From Megasphaera elsdenii (GTDB taxonomy: Bacteria > Bacillota > Negativicutes > Veillonellales > Megasphaeraceae), in contig NZ_JAJBQV010000007.1 of NCBI RefSeq assembly GCF_020539865.1, positions 27,114-91,113 on the forward strand: a stretch of DNA of 64,000 nucleotides, written 5' to 3'. Position 1 is the first letter of the stretch, and each line of letters opens with the position of its first letter. Under the pieces are notes generated by a model, which searched no databases, was not told where the DNA came from, and saw nothing but the letters and a program-made list of their open reading frames with translations. This document shows, in pieces, positions 53,189 through 62,055 of this stretch. The position numbers were made by a program, and so were the translations under genes.

Positions 53189-54061
53189 CTATTCAAATGC
53201 TTTGCCTGTGAGCATTTCGTAAGCTTCTTTGTATTTGGCAATGGTCTTGTCGATGACATCCTGGGGCAGGAGATAATCGCTGTCCGGGTTGGCTTTGAGC
53301 CAGTCACGGACGAACTGTTTGTCATACGAAGGCTGGCTCTGGCCGGCTTTGTAGCCTTCAAGGGGCCAGAAGCGGGAGCTGTCCGGTGTGAGCATTTCGT
53401 CGCCTAAGATGATATTGCCTTTTTCGTCGAGGCCGAATTCAAATTTCGTGTCGGCAATGATGATGCCTTTGGAAAGGGCGTATTCGGCGCATTTTTTATA
53501 AAGGGCAAGCGTATAATCGCGGATTTTTTCTGCGTATTCCTTGCCTTTTCCCGGGAAGGTCTTGTCGATGAAAGCGGCCCCTTCTTCGAGGGACACGTTT
53601 TCGTCGTGGTCACCGAGTTCAGCTTTCGTGCTCGGCGTGAAGATTGGTTCCGGGAGTTTTTCTGATTCTTTAAGGCCTGCCGGCAGTTTGATGCCGCAAA
53701 CGGTACCATTCTTCTGATAGCTTTCCCAGCCGCTGCCGGTGATGTAGCCGCGGACGATACATTCCATGGGGATCATCGTCAGCTTCTGGCATTTCATGCT
53801 GTTGCCGATGAACTGTTCCTGCTGGAAGAATTCCGGCATGTCAGCGTTGTCGACGGAAATCATGTGGTTCGGGATGATATCCGACGTCATATCGAACCAA
53901 AACTTGGACATCTGCGTGAGGATGGCGCCCTTTTTGGTGATCTTGTTCTTGAGGATGTGGTCGAAAGCGGAGATGCGGTCCGTTGCGACCATGATAATGC
54001 TGTCACCTGCGTCATAGACTTCGCGTACTTTACCGGATTTAAAAGGGGTGTATTCTTTCAT
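53189..54061 (-). CDS. purC: Phosphoribosylaminoimidazole-succinocarboxamide synthase
   Basis: Adds aspartate to CAIR in purine synthesis. The 290-residue protein is of the longer type: GKVREVYDAGDSIIMVATDRISAFDHIL at the N-terminus (ATP loop), MECIVRGYITGSGWESYQ near 90, DHDENVSLEE near 150, IADTKFEFG near 200 and LGDEMLTPDSSRFWP near 220. The frame extends back to 54163, but ATG 54061 is chosen as it starts the family sequence and has GGAGG upstream. It is a lone purine gene here, not part of a pur operon. Confidence 0.96.
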   Translation of the reverse strand: MKEYTPFKSGKVREVYDAGDSIIMVATDRISAFDHILKNKITKKGAILTQMSKFWFDMTSDIIPNHMISVDNADMPEFFQQEQFIGNSMKCQKLTMIPMECIVRGYITGSGWESYQKNGTVCGIKLPAGLKESEKLPEPIFTPSTKAELGDHDENVSLEEGAAFIDKTFPGKGKEYAEKIRDYTLALYKKCAEYALSKGIIIADTKFEFGLDEKGNIILGDEMLTPDSSRFWPLEGYKAGQSQPSYDKQFVRDWLKANPDSDYLLPQDVIDKTIAKYKEAYEMLTGKAFE

Positions 54062-54136
54062 CTTGTCTGGCCTCCATGATTCAGAATTTATTTTATTATG
54101 GTAGAACAGTATTATCATAGCATATTTGGGGGAAAT

Positions 54137-54171
54137 AAAAAAGGTTTTGTCGCAGGACGACAAAACCTTTT
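54137..54171 (-). terminator. Terminator of the SIMPL gene
   Basis: On the minus strand AAAAGGTTTTGTCG pairs with CGACAAAACCTTTT, followed by more T residues, six bases past the stop. Confidence 0.88.
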
Positions 54172-54176
54172 ATGAC

Positions 54177-54899
54177 TTATTGCAAATAGTAGGTCAAGTT
54201 GACGCTTTGGCTGAGGGTATTGGTACCGGCTTCGACCGGTGTCGAGTCGCCTTCCATCTTGTTGACGGACCGCAGACTCAGGGCAGCGCCGTAGACGCGG
54301 TTGTACGACGGACTCGTGCCAGAAATGTCGATTTCCTTGACGGCACCGAGCTGGCTGCCGGCGGCTTCAGCTGCAGCCTGGGCGGCGCGCTGACCGTTGT
54401 GGACCGCTTCTTTGATCAGGTTTTCTTTAATCTGGTCGGCGTGTTCATTAGTGAAACGGACGTTGTTGATTTGGTTGGCACCGAGACTGCCGGCCTTATT
54501 GATGACTTGTGATACCATCGTGAGGTCCGTCAGTTTGACTTCTAGGCTGTTGGTCACGGTATACGACGTGACTTTCTGGCCTTTCATGTCATAATTCGGC
54601 GACATATAGAACCCCGTCGTCTTCATGTTTTCTGCTGGGATACCCATGGCCTTCAAGGCATTCGTGACCTGGTTCATGGCCAGATTGTTCTTGATACGGG
54701 CTTGCTGGGCATCAGCGTCGGTGCTGGTCGTACCGATGGTGACATACGCCGTATCTGGAGCGACTTCCTGCTGGGCGTAGCCCGTGACGGTGACGACAGA
54801 CGGTTCCGGGCCGGATGCCAGGGACTGGGGAGCAGCCATCACCAGGGACGACGCCAGCATAGCAGCGACGGCAAGGCTTTTCAAGGGTTTATATTTCAT
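54177..54899 (-). CDS. Exported SIMPL-domain (DUF541) protein
   Basis: A 240-residue periplasmic protein. The first 28 residues are a signal peptide (LKSLAVAAMLASSLVMAAPQSLAS). The mature part has the SIMPL outline: VTVTGYAQQEVAPDTAYVTIGTTST, KTTGFYMSPNYDMKGQKVTSYTVTNSLEVKLTDL, ANQINNVRFTNEHADQIKENLIKEAVHNGQRAAQAAAEAAG. E. coli YggE is a member linked to oxidative stress; the family forms ring-shaped oligomers, role unclear. AAGGAGG precedes the start. Own promoter and terminator. Confidence 0.9.
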   Translation of the reverse strand: MKYKPLKSLAVAAMLASSLVMAAPQSLASGPEPSVVTVTGYAQQEVAPDTAYVTIGTTSTDADAQQARIKNNLAMNQVTNALKAMGIPAENMKTTGFYMSPNYDMKGQKVTSYTVTNSLEVKLTDLTMVSQVINKAGSLGANQINNVRFTNEHADQIKENLIKEAVHNGQRAAQAAAEAAGSQLGAVKEIDISGTSPSYNRVYGAALSLRSVNKMEGDSTPVEAGTNTLSQSVNLTYYLQ

Positions 54900-54928
54900 A
54901 AGTAAGACCTCCTTTTTAAGATGTCCTT

Positions 54929-54958
54929 ATTATACCACAACGGGATGATGTACGTCTA
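54929..54958 (-). promoter_or_regulatory. Possible promoter of the SIMPL gene
   Basis: On the minus strand TAGACG (54958-54953), 18-base spacer, TATAAT (54934-54929). The -35 lies inside a tandem repeat. Confidence 0.5.
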
Positions 54959-54980
54959 TAACGGGATGATGTACGTCTAT
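54939..54980. repeat. Perfect 21-bp tandem duplication in the SIMPL/thiC divergent region
   Basis: Two adjacent identical 21-bp units (54939-54959 and 54960-54980). Twenty-one bases are two helical turns, so any protein site would be repeated on the same DNA face, and the weak -35 is duplicated. Confidence 0.85.
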
Positions 54981-55026
54981 GTAGGACAAATCGGCAAAAT
55001 TGTCTATGCTAAATATTACAAAAGTG

Positions 55027-55055
55027 TTGCATTTTTTTTCGCAGCGTACTATAAT
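55027..55055 (+). promoter_or_regulatory. Promoter of the thiC leader
   Basis: TTGCAT (55027-55032), 17-base spacer, TATAAT (55050-55055), about 23 bases before the TPP aptamer. Confidence 0.75.
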
Positions 55056-55077
55056 AACCAAAGATACATAGAAAAAG

Positions 55078-55160
55078 CTAGGGGAGCCTTCGGGCTGAGA
55101 AAAGTGACGGATTACACTTGACCCTTTACCTGATGCGGATCATGCCGCCGTAGGGAAGCT
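55078..55160 (+). ncRNA. TPP riboswitch (THI element)
   Basis: THI-box blocks: AGGGGAGCC, GGGCTGAGA, GACCCTTTACCTGATGCGGAT, CATGCCGCCGTAGGGA. A terminator follows immediately, so thiamine pyrophosphate should stop thiC transcription. Confidence 0.96.
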
Positions 55161-55172
55161 TTACGGGATTAT

Positions 55173-55211
55173 AAAGCTCACCTGCGGAGGACCGCTAGGC
55201 GAGCTTTTTTT
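55173..55211 (+). terminator. TPP-riboswitch-controlled terminator
   Basis: AAAGCTC-CCT-CGG pairs with CCG-AGG-GAGCTTT, followed by T residues to 55211. Confidence 0.9.
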
Positions 55212-55251
55212 ATTGCATTAGGATTATTTTTAGATAGGAAGGATGTTTGTA

Positions 55252-56553
55252 ATGGATTACACAACACAGATGGACGCTGCTCGCAAAGGCATCGTCACGC
55301 CGCAGATGAAAATCGTCGCTGAAAAGGAACACATGCCTGTTGAAAAGCTCATGGCCCTCGTCGCCAGTGGCAAAGTCGCTATCCCGGCCAACAAAGTACA
55401 CACCAGCCTGTCGCCGGAAGCCGTCGGCCAGGACTGCCGTACTAAAATCAACGTCAACCTCGGCGTTTCTCCGGAACACAACAACCACGAAGAAGAACTG
55501 CAAAAAGTCCAGAACGCTATCGACATGAAAGCCGAAGCCATCATGGACTTGTCCAACTTCGGCAAAACCCGCGATTTCCGCCGCAAACTCGTCAAGATGT
55601 CTACTGCTATGATCGGCACCGTTCCTATGTACGATGCTGTCGGCATGCTGGAAAAGGACTTGAAAGACATTACTGTCGATGAATTCTTCTCTGTCGTCGA
55701 ACAGCACGCTGAAGACGGCGTCGACTTCATGACTATCCATTGCGGCATGAACCGCAAGACCGCTCAGCGCATCAAAGACAATCCGCGTCTGACCAACGTT
55801 GTTTCCCGCGGTGGCTCGCTGCTCTTCGCCTGGATGGAAATGAACAACCAGGAAAATCCGTTCTACGAATACTACGACCGTCTCCTCGACATCTGTGAAA
55901 AATATGATGTCACCTTGAGTCTCGGCGACGCCTGCCGTCCGGGCTGTACCCATGATGCTACCGATGCCGCTCAGATCGAAGAACTCATTACGTTGGGCGA
56001 ATTGACCAAACGTGCTTGGGCCCACAACGTCCAGGTCATGATTGAAGGTCCGGGCCACATGGTCCTCAACGAAATCGCAGCCAACATGAAAATTGAAAAA
56101 CGCCTGTGCCATGGCGCTCCGTTCTACGTCCTCGGACCTTTGGTCACGGATATTGCACCGGGCTATGACCACATCACCAGCGCCATCGGCGGTGCCATTG
56201 CTGCATCGTGCGGTGCCGACTTCCTTTGCTATGTCACTCCGGCTGAACACCTGCGCCTGCCGAGCGTCGACGACGTTAAAGAAGGCATCATCGCTGCCCG
56301 CATTGCCGCTCACGCTGCTGACTTGGTCAAAGGCATCCCGGGTGCCCAGGAATGGGATGACGCCATGAGCAAAGCTCGTGTCGACGTCGACTTCGACAAG
56401 ATGATTTCCTTGTCCATCGATCCGGAAAAAGCCCGCCGCTACTACGAATCGAGCAAGCCGGAATGTGAAGGCACGTGCACTATGTGTGGCAAGATGTGCC
56501 CGGCTCGTACGATGAAACGCATCCTCGCCGGAGAAGACGTTTCTATCCGCTAG
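55252..56553 (+). CDS. thiC: Phosphomethylpyrimidine synthase
   Basis: A radical SAM enzyme turning aminoimidazole ribotide into the thiamine pyrimidine. The 433-residue protein is of the short type found in anaerobes and lacks the N-terminal domain of the E. coli enzyme. Visible: [22 protein letters not shown] start of the barrel, [60 protein letters not shown], and the C-terminal cluster motif CTMCGKMC (C-x2-C-x3-C). ATG 55252 has AGGAAGG nine bases upstream; ATG 55243 touches that site. Under TPP control. Confidence 0.95.
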   Translation: MDYTTQMDAARKGIVTPQMKIVAEKEHMPVEKLMALVASGKVAIPANKVHTSLSPEAVGQDCRTKINVNLGVSPEHNNHEEELQKVQNAIDMKAEAIMDLSNFGKTRDFRRKLVKMSTAMIGTVPMYDAVGMLEKDLKDITVDEFFSVVEQHAEDGVDFMTIHCGMNRKTAQRIKDNPRLTNVVSRGGSLLFAWMEMNNQENPFYEYYDRLLDICEKYDVTLSLGDACRPGCTHDATDAAQIEELITLGELTKRAWAHNVQVMIEGPGHMVLNEIAANMKIEKRLCHGAPFYVLGPLVTDIAPGYDHITSAIGGAIAASCGADFLCYVTPAEHLRLPSVDDVKEGIIAARIAAHAADLVKGIPGAQEWDDAMSKARVDVDFDKMISLSIDPEKARRYYESSKPECEGTCTMCGKMCPARTMKRILAGEDVSIR

Positions 56554-56585
56554 GCTCCAACCTAAAATTTACCTCATAGATACTG

Positions 56586-56619
56586 AAAAAAGGCTCGTCG
56601 CCATAGGACGGGCCTTTTT
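56586..56619 (+). terminator. Terminator of thiC
   Basis: AAAAAAGGC-CGTC pairs with GACG-GCCTTTTT, 32 bases past the stop. Confidence 0.85.
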
Positions 56620-56664
56620 CAGAATGTTTTTCAGAATGTCAAAGGGCAAGCCTGTAAAAGACAC

Positions 56665-56693
56665 TGGCTAGGTCTGCATCGATGTTGTATAAT
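56665..56693 (+). promoter_or_regulatory. Possible promoter of the hslO-mtnP-mtnA-ahcY-mtaD operon
   Basis: TATAAT at 56688-56693 with a poor -35 (TGGCTA, 17-base spacing), 36 bases before hslO. No S-box is seen here. Confidence 0.45.
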
Positions 56694-56728
56694 AGAGACT
56701 GGATTTGTAAAGAAAGGATAGAACATAC

Positions 56729-57625
56729 ATGATTACACGTAACCAGATCATTCATTATACATCGGATGAACTCATCCGGGTATCTATTGCCTTGACGACG
56801 GGTATCGTTGAAAAGGCACGGCAGCGCCATAATTTGTCGCCTGTGGCTAGTGCGGCTCTGGGCCGGACGATGACCGGCGCAGCCCTGTTGGCTGGCGATT
56901 ATAAGAACCACGAAGGCGTTTCCCTGAAGGTCGCCGGTGACGGGCCCTTAGGCGCCGTCCATGCAGACTGCTTCGATACGAATAAGCTCCGCGGCTATGT
57001 AGACAATCCGCAGGTCGACCTGCCGCTGAAGGTCAATGGCAAGCTCGATGTGGCAGCCGGTGTCGGCCAGCACGGCCAGTTGACGGTGACGCGTTTCACG
57101 CCGGAAAAGACGACCTATACGAGCCAGGCCGATTTGGTGTCCGGTGAAATCGCCGAAGACATCGCTTACTATCTGTTCACGTCGGAACAGGTGCCGTCGA
57201 CGATCAGCCTGGGCGTCCTGGTCAGCCAGGATTACACCATTGCTGCAGCCGGCGGTTTCCTCGTCCAAGCCCTGCCGGGCGCGAAGGATGAAGACCTGGC
57301 CCGTGTCGAAGCCAATATCACCCAGGTCGGTGCGTTGACGACGTATTTGCAGGACCATCCGAATGGGGAAGGCCTCATCAATATCATCCTCAGCGGCATG
57401 CATTTCAAGGAACTCTACCGTCAGAATTTGTACTGGCGTTGCACGTGCTCGCGCCAGCGCTTTGAAAATGCCCTGTTGTCCCTGCGCCAGGAAGATAAGG
57501 AAGCCCTTTTGAAGGACCCGCAGGTAGAAATGACTTGCCAGTATTGCGGGGCTAAATACGTCTTGTCTCACGACGAACTGGCAGCATTGTATGAAGCGGC
57601 TGCTCAAGGCCATAAGAAAAATTAA
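56729..57625 (+). CDS. hslO: Hsp33 redox-regulated chaperone
   Basis: A cytoplasmic holdase switched on by oxidation and unfolding. The 298-residue protein has the N-terminal Hsp33 domain (IRVSIALTTGIVEKARQRH, LSPVASAALGRTMTGAALLA, GDGPLGAVHADCF) and the C-terminal zinc switch with four cysteines: CTCSRQRFENAL (C-x-C) and CQYCGAKY (C-x2-C). It is 21 bases upstream of mtnP and shares its transcription unit, an unusual partner for methionine salvage genes. Confidence 0.96.
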   Translation: MITRNQIIHYTSDELIRVSIALTTGIVEKARQRHNLSPVASAALGRTMTGAALLAGDYKNHEGVSLKVAGDGPLGAVHADCFDTNKLRGYVDNPQVDLPLKVNGKLDVAAGVGQHGQLTVTRFTPEKTTYTSQADLVSGEIAEDIAYYLFTSEQVPSTISLGVLVSQDYTIAAAGGFLVQALPGAKDEDLARVEANITQVGALTTYLQDHPNGEGLINIILSGMHFKELYRQNLYWRCTCSRQRFENALLSLRQEDKEALLKDPQVEMTCQYCGAKYVLSHDELAALYEAAAQGHKKN

Positions 57626-57646
57626 TTTCCCGAAGGAGGTTTTACG

Positions 57647-58441
57647 ATGGGACTCATTGCCATCATCGGCGGTACCGGTGTCTGCGACCCGAAGATTTTG
57701 TCCAATGTCCACGAAGACTATATGGATACGTTTTACGGGACCATCCATTATTGGCAGGGGACGTATAAAGACAAAGGCCTTGTCTTTTTGCCCCGCCACG
57801 GGCGGAATCATTCCATTCCGCCGCACCTCATCAATTACCGGGCCAATATCTTGGGCCTGAAGCGTCTGGGCGTTACGGCTATCTTGTCGACGACGGCTGT
57901 CGGTTCCCTGAACCGCGAAGACAAGCCGGGCGATTTCGTCCTGCCCGACCAGTTTTTGGATTTCACCAAATGCCGTCATACATCGTTCTTCGATGGCGGT
58001 GAAAATGGCGTCGTCCACGTTGATATGACCGAACCGTACTGCCCGACCCTGCGCCAGACGGTAGCCGCTGCGGCTCAAGCGCTCGGTGGCTATACGCTCC
58101 ACGACAAGGGAACCTATGTCTGCACCGAAGGGCCCCGCTTTGAGACACCTGCCGAAATCAAGATGTATGAAAAGCTCGGCGGCGATTTGGTCGGCATGAC
58201 CAACGTCCCCGAAGTCTGCTTGGCCAGGGAAGCGGAAATCTGCTATGCGACGATTTCCATGGTCACTAATTTTGCCGCCGGCATTTCTCCGACGCCGCTT
58301 ACTCATGAAGAAGTTGTCGAAGCGATGGCAGACAATTCCCAGCGCCTGCAGCAGCTCATCCTGAAGAGCATCGAATTATATGATAATGGCGACTGCGCCT
58401 GCCGCCATACCTTACAGGCTTACGGAGGGTTCACGGTATAA
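57647..58441 (+). CDS. mtnP: MTAP-family nucleoside phosphorylase, probable 5'-methylthioinosine phosphorylase
   Basis: A 264-residue trimeric-type phosphorylase. It shows IAIIGGTGVCDPKIL, the phosphate site FLPRHGRNHSIPPH, ILSTTAVGSLN, GPRFETPAEIKMYEKLGGDLVGMTNVPE and ISMVTNFAAG. Such enzymes release the purine from methylthioadenosine, giving methylthioribose 1-phosphate. The base-recognition residue is Asn208 (T-N-F-A-A-G). Adenine-specific MTAP has Asp at this place (T-D-Y-D), while 6-oxopurine-specific enzymes, including Pseudomonas methylthioinosine phosphorylase, have Asn. With a deaminase in the same operon, methylthioinosine is the more likely substrate; inosine or guanosine are alternatives. 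Stop overlaps the mtnA start by one base. Confidence 0.88.
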   Translation: MGLIAIIGGTGVCDPKILSNVHEDYMDTFYGTIHYWQGTYKDKGLVFLPRHGRNHSIPPHLINYRANILGLKRLGVTAILSTTAVGSLNREDKPGDFVLPDQFLDFTKCRHTSFFDGGENGVVHVDMTEPYCPTLRQTVAAAAQALGGYTLHDKGTYVCTEGPRFETPAEIKMYEKLGGDLVGMTNVPEVCLAREAEICYATISMVTNFAAGISPTPLTHEEVVEAMADNSQRLQQLILKSIELYDNGDCACRHTLQAYGGFTV

Positions 58442-59487
58442 TGGATACATTGCGTTGGCAAGCCGGTACGCTGTTCCTGCTGGATCAGACGAAGCTGCCT
58501 TTTGAAGAAATTTATCGGCCCTGCCATTCTTGGCAGGACGTGCGCCAGGCTATTTCCGTCCTGGCCGTCCGCGGGGCTCCGGCTATCGGTGTCGCTGCGG
58601 CTTATGCCGTCGTCCTGGCGGCGCGGTCTTTGTGTCAAAAGGGTGGGGATACGCCCTTTTTGACAGCCCTCGAAGCCATCTGCCAGGACCTCGATGCCGC
58701 CCGTCCGACGGCGGTCAACCTGCACTGGGCGTTGACCCAGATGATGGCTTGTGCCCGCCAGCATGAAGCGGACGGAGCCGAAGCGGTGACGGCGGCCTTG
58801 GAAGAAAAGGCTGTCGCCATTCATGAAGCCGATGTGGCCATCAATACGGCCATGGCCCGGTTCGGTGCAGACGAGCTGGAACAACTGGGCCATCCCTTGA
58901 CGCTGCTCACGCACTGCAACGCCGGGGCTCTGGCTACGGCTGGCGTCGGCACCGCCTTGGGCGTCATCCGCGAACTCCATCGCCGGGGCCTGGTGTCCAT
59001 GGTCTATGCCGATGAAACGCGGCCCCTCTTGCAGGGCGCCCGCTTGACGGCTTTTGAACTCATGGCCGACCATATTCCGGTGACGCTCATTACCGATAAC
59101 ATGGCTGCCTGGACCCTCAAGACCAAAGGCGTCGATGCCATTATCGTCGGTGCCGACCGCATTGCGGCTAATGGCGATACGGCCAATAAGATTGGGACTT
59201 ACGGGTTATCCCTGATGGCACGGGAACTCGCGATTCCCCTGTACATTGCGGCACCGGCTTCAACTTTTGATTTGTCTATTACTGACGGCAGTCAGATACC
59301 CATTGAAGAACGGAATCACGATGAAGTCCGTTCTTTCCGGGGTGTGGCGGCAGCCCTCCCCGAAACGCCCGTCTTTAATCCCGCCTTCGATGTGACGCCT
59401 CATGAAAATATCCGCGCCATCGTGACGGAAAAGGGCATTATCCACCGGCCGGATGCCGTATCCGTACCGGCGTTTTTCCAACACTAA
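58441..59487 (+). CDS. mtnA: S-methyl-5-thioribose-1-phosphate isomerase
   Basis: Opens methylthioribose 1-phosphate to methylthioribulose 1-phosphate. The 348-residue protein shows RGAPAIGVAAAYAVVLAA, LLTHCNAGALATAGVGTALGV (catalytic cysteine), YADETRPLLQGARLTAFEL, IIVGADRIAANGDTANKIGTYGLS (catalytic Asp) and the C-terminal NPAFDVTPHENIRAIVTEKG, all matching MtnA rather than the related eIF2B subunits. No mtnB, mtnC, mtnD or mtnK follows, so the classical oxygen-dependent salvage is not encoded here. Confidence 0.95.
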   Translation: MDTLRWQAGTLFLLDQTKLPFEEIYRPCHSWQDVRQAISVLAVRGAPAIGVAAAYAVVLAARSLCQKGGDTPFLTALEAICQDLDAARPTAVNLHWALTQMMACARQHEADGAEAVTAALEEKAVAIHEADVAINTAMARFGADELEQLGHPLTLLTHCNAGALATAGVGTALGVIRELHRRGLVSMVYADETRPLLQGARLTAFELMADHIPVTLITDNMAAWTLKTKGVDAIIVGADRIAANGDTANKIGTYGLSLMARELAIPLYIAAPASTFDLSITDGSQIPIEERNHDEVRSFRGVAAALPETPVFNPAFDVTPHENIRAIVTEKGIIHRPDAVSVPAFFQH

Positions 59488-59514
59488 TTCATTATAGAAA
59501 GAGGTCTTATTCAT

Positions 59515-60756
59515 ATGGAATCTATTATTCGCGATATTAAGTTAGCTAAAAGCGGTCATGAAAAAATCAGCTGGGTCGATCGTCATATGCCGGCCCTCAA
59601 TGCTATTGGCGACAAATTGAAAGCCGATCAGACCTTTAAGGGCAAAACGATTTGCGTCAGTGTCCATCTGGAAGCCAAGACGGCTTATTTGGCCGAAGTT
59701 CTTCATCGGGCCGGTGCCAACGTCATCGTTACCGGCAGCAATCCCTTGTCTACGCAGGACGACGTCGCTGCCGCTCTCGTCGAAGATGGCCTGACTGTCT
59801 ATGCTTGGTATGGCGCAACCGATGAAGAATACTTTGATTTCCTCAATAAATCCCTGGACCATCATCCGGACATCATCATCGATGACGGCGGCGACCAGGT
59901 CCATCTCCTGCATACGACGCGGGCCGATGCCATGGAAAACCTCCTCGGCGGCACGGAAGAAACGACGACCGGTGTCAATCGTCTCCACGGCCTCGACAAA
60001 GCTGGCGAATTGAAGTTCCCTATGGTCGCAGCTAACGATTCGTATTGCAAATACCTCTTCGACAACCGTTATGGTACAGGCCAGTCCACGTGGGATGGCA
60101 TCATGCGCACGACGAACTTGACCGTCGTCGGCAAGAAAGTCGTCGTCGCCGGCTATGGCTGGTGCGGCAAGGGCTGCGCTATGCGCGCGAAAGGCTTGGG
60201 TGCTCATGTCATCGTCACGGAAGTTGACCCGATTAAAGCAATCGAAGCCGTTTTCGACGGTTTTGAAGTCATGCCCATGGCAGAAGCAGCAAAAGTCGGC
60301 GATATCTTCGTCACCCTCACTGGCGACAAGGACGTCATCCGCGGCGAACATATGAAGAATATGAAAGACGGCGTCGTCCTGGCCAATGCCGGTCATTTCG
60401 ACGTAGAAATCAACAAACCTGAATTGGAAGCCCTGTCTGTCCGTCATTTTGAAGCCCGTCACAACATCGAAGGCTATGAACTTCCGAACGGCCATGTCAT
60501 CAATCTCCTGGCAGAAGGCCGCTTGGTCAACTTAGCTGCCGGCGACGGTCATCCGGCTGAAATCATGGACTTGTCTTTTGCTGTCCAGGCCCTGGCTGCC
60601 AAATACATCCTCGAACACCATGCCGAATTGGGCAACCACGTCTATGTCCTGCCTCATGAAATCGATACGGAAATCGCCAAGATTAAACTGGCTTCCATGG
60701 GCTATGCCATCGACACGCTCAGCGAAGAACAGCGTAAATACTTGAATCTCGACTAA
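59515..60756 (+). CDS. ahcY: Adenosylhomocysteinase family protein, archaeal/Thermotoga type (possibly S-inosylhomocysteine hydrolase)
   Basis: A 413-residue NAD enzyme that hydrolyses S-nucleosyl-homocysteine to homocysteine. Conserved blocks: TGSNPLSTQDDVAAAL, GGTEETTTGVNRLH, VAANDSYCKYLFDNRYGTG (Lys179, Asp183), the NAD loop VAGYGWCGKGCA and NAGHFDVEI, plus LLAEGRLVNLA. The purine-facing segment reads H-L-E-A-K-T-A (51-57); the mammalian enzyme has H-M-T-V-E-T-A, whose Thr and Glu contact adenine. This change is shared with the Thermotoga/archaeal group, one archaeal member of which acts on S-inosylhomocysteine. The next gene is a matching deaminase. Either nucleoside remains possible. Confidence 0.92.
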   Translation: MESIIRDIKLAKSGHEKISWVDRHMPALNAIGDKLKADQTFKGKTICVSVHLEAKTAYLAEVLHRAGANVIVTGSNPLSTQDDVAAALVEDGLTVYAWYGATDEEYFDFLNKSLDHHPDIIIDDGGDQVHLLHTTRADAMENLLGGTEETTTGVNRLHGLDKAGELKFPMVAANDSYCKYLFDNRYGTGQSTWDGIMRTTNLTVVGKKVVVAGYGWCGKGCAMRAKGLGAHVIVTEVDPIKAIEAVFDGFEVMPMAEAAKVGDIFVTLTGDKDVIRGEHMKNMKDGVVLANAGHFDVEINKPELEALSVRHFEARHNIEGYELPNGHVINLLAEGRLVNLAAGDGHPAEIMDLSFAVQALAAKYILEHHAELGNHVYVLPHEIDTEIAKIKLASMGYAIDTLSEEQRKYLNLD

Positions 60757-60774
60757 GAACCAGGAGGGGAAACG

Positions 60775-62055
60775 ATGAAAAAACTGATTCAGCACGTAGC
60801 CCTCTACCAGGACCACCGCGTCTTAGAAGGACAGAATATCGCCATCGACGGCTCGCGCATCACGGGCTTTCCCGAAGCGCCGAAGACGGCTGAGTACGAT
60901 GAAGTCATTGACGGCAAGGGGATGCTGGCCCTGCCGGGCTTCGTCAATACCCATAACCATGTCGCTATGACGGTCTTCCGCAGCTATGCTGACGATATGC
61001 AGCTCATGGACTGGCTGGAAAAGAAAATCTGGCCGGCTGAAGCCAAATTGACGGATGATGTCATTTATGCCCAGTCCATGTTGGGCATTGCTGAAATGAT
61101 TCGTTGCGGAACGACGGCGTATGCTGACATGTACGATCACATGGACCAGGAAGCCCGCGCCGTCGAAGAATCGGGAATCCGCGCCTGCTTGTGCCGCGGC
61201 AGTATCGGCATCGGGCCGAATGCCCAGGCCGGCCTCGATGAAAACCGCCAGCTCTTCCTCGACTGGCACGGCAAAGCCGATGGCCGCATTACTGTCATGA
61301 TGGGGCCTCATGCGCCGTATACGTGCCCGCCCGATTATCTCCATAAATTCGTCGACCAGGCCCGGGAATTGGGGGCAGAAATCCATATCCACCTCAGCGA
61401 AACCAAAGGGGAAGTCGAAAACATCAAGCAGCAATACGGCAAGTCGCCGATTGCCTTGATGGATGAAATCGGCGTACTGGATTGCGGCTGCCTGGCTGCT
61501 CACTGCGTCTGGGTCGATGATGACGATATGAACATCATGGCAGAAAAGCACGTACGCGTCGCCCATAATCCGGGCAGCAACCTCAAGCTGGCCAGCGGCG
61601 TCGCACCGGTGCCCAAGATGCTGACTAAAGGCATCACTGTCGGCCTTGGCACCGACGGGGCATCGAGCAACAACAACCTGGACATTGTCGAAGAAATGCG
61701 CCTGGCTACGCTCATCCACAAGGCCCATACCCTGGACCCCTTGGTCATCCCAGCTGAAACAGCCATCAATATGCTGACTGAAGGCGGTGCCAAGTGCTTG
61801 GGCTATACGGACGTAGGCAAACTGGAAACAGGTTATAAAGCTGACATCACCCTCGTCGACCGCGAAGGCCTGCACTGGTATCCTAAGAACGATACCTTGA
61901 GCCTCATGGCCTACAGTGCCAATAGCATGGACGTCGACACAGTCCTGGTCAATGGGGAAGTCCTCTTACGCCATAAAGAATTCACCAAACTGGACATCGA
62001 AAAGATCAAAGCCGAAGCCGAACGGACCCGGAAGAAACTCTTTGCACAGATTTAG
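60775..62055 (+). CDS. mtaD: 5-methylthioadenosine / S-adenosylhomocysteine deaminase
   Basis: A 426-residue amidohydrolase that converts the adenine of MTA, SAH or 5'-deoxyadenosine to hypoxanthine. Metal-binding and substrate motifs: PGFVNTHNHVAMTVFR, KIWPAEAKLTDDVIY, MMGPHAPYTCPPDYL, IHIHLSETKGEVENI, LAAHCVWVDDDDM and VGLGTDGASSNNNLDIVEEM. Close to Thermotoga-type MtaD in plan. It follows ahcY by 18 bases and closes the operon. It could feed inosine-type products to the two upstream enzymes. Confidence 0.94.
   Translation: MKKLIQHVALYQDHRVLEGQNIAIDGSRITGFPEAPKTAEYDEVIDGKGMLALPGFVNTHNHVAMTVFRSYADDMQLMDWLEKKIWPAEAKLTDDVIYAQSMLGIAEMIRCGTTAYADMYDHMDQEARAVEESGIRACLCRGSIGIGPNAQAGLDENRQLFLDWHGKADGRITVMMGPHAPYTCPPDYLHKFVDQARELGAEIHIHLSETKGEVENIKQQYGKSPIALMDEIGVLDCGCLAAHCVWVDDDDMNIMAEKHVRVAHNPGSNLKLASGVAPVPKMLTKGITVGLGTDGASSNNNLDIVEEMRLATLIHKAHTLDPLVIPAETAINMLTEGGAKCLGYTDVGKLETGYKADITLVDREGLHWYPKNDTLSLMAYSANSMDVDTVLVNGEVLLRHKEFTKLDIEKIKAEAERTRKKLFAQI

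Noticed and set aside
56948-58306. A 452-codon minus-strand frame across hslO and mtnP
   Set aside because: It crosses two well-supported plus-strand genes and has no family features.
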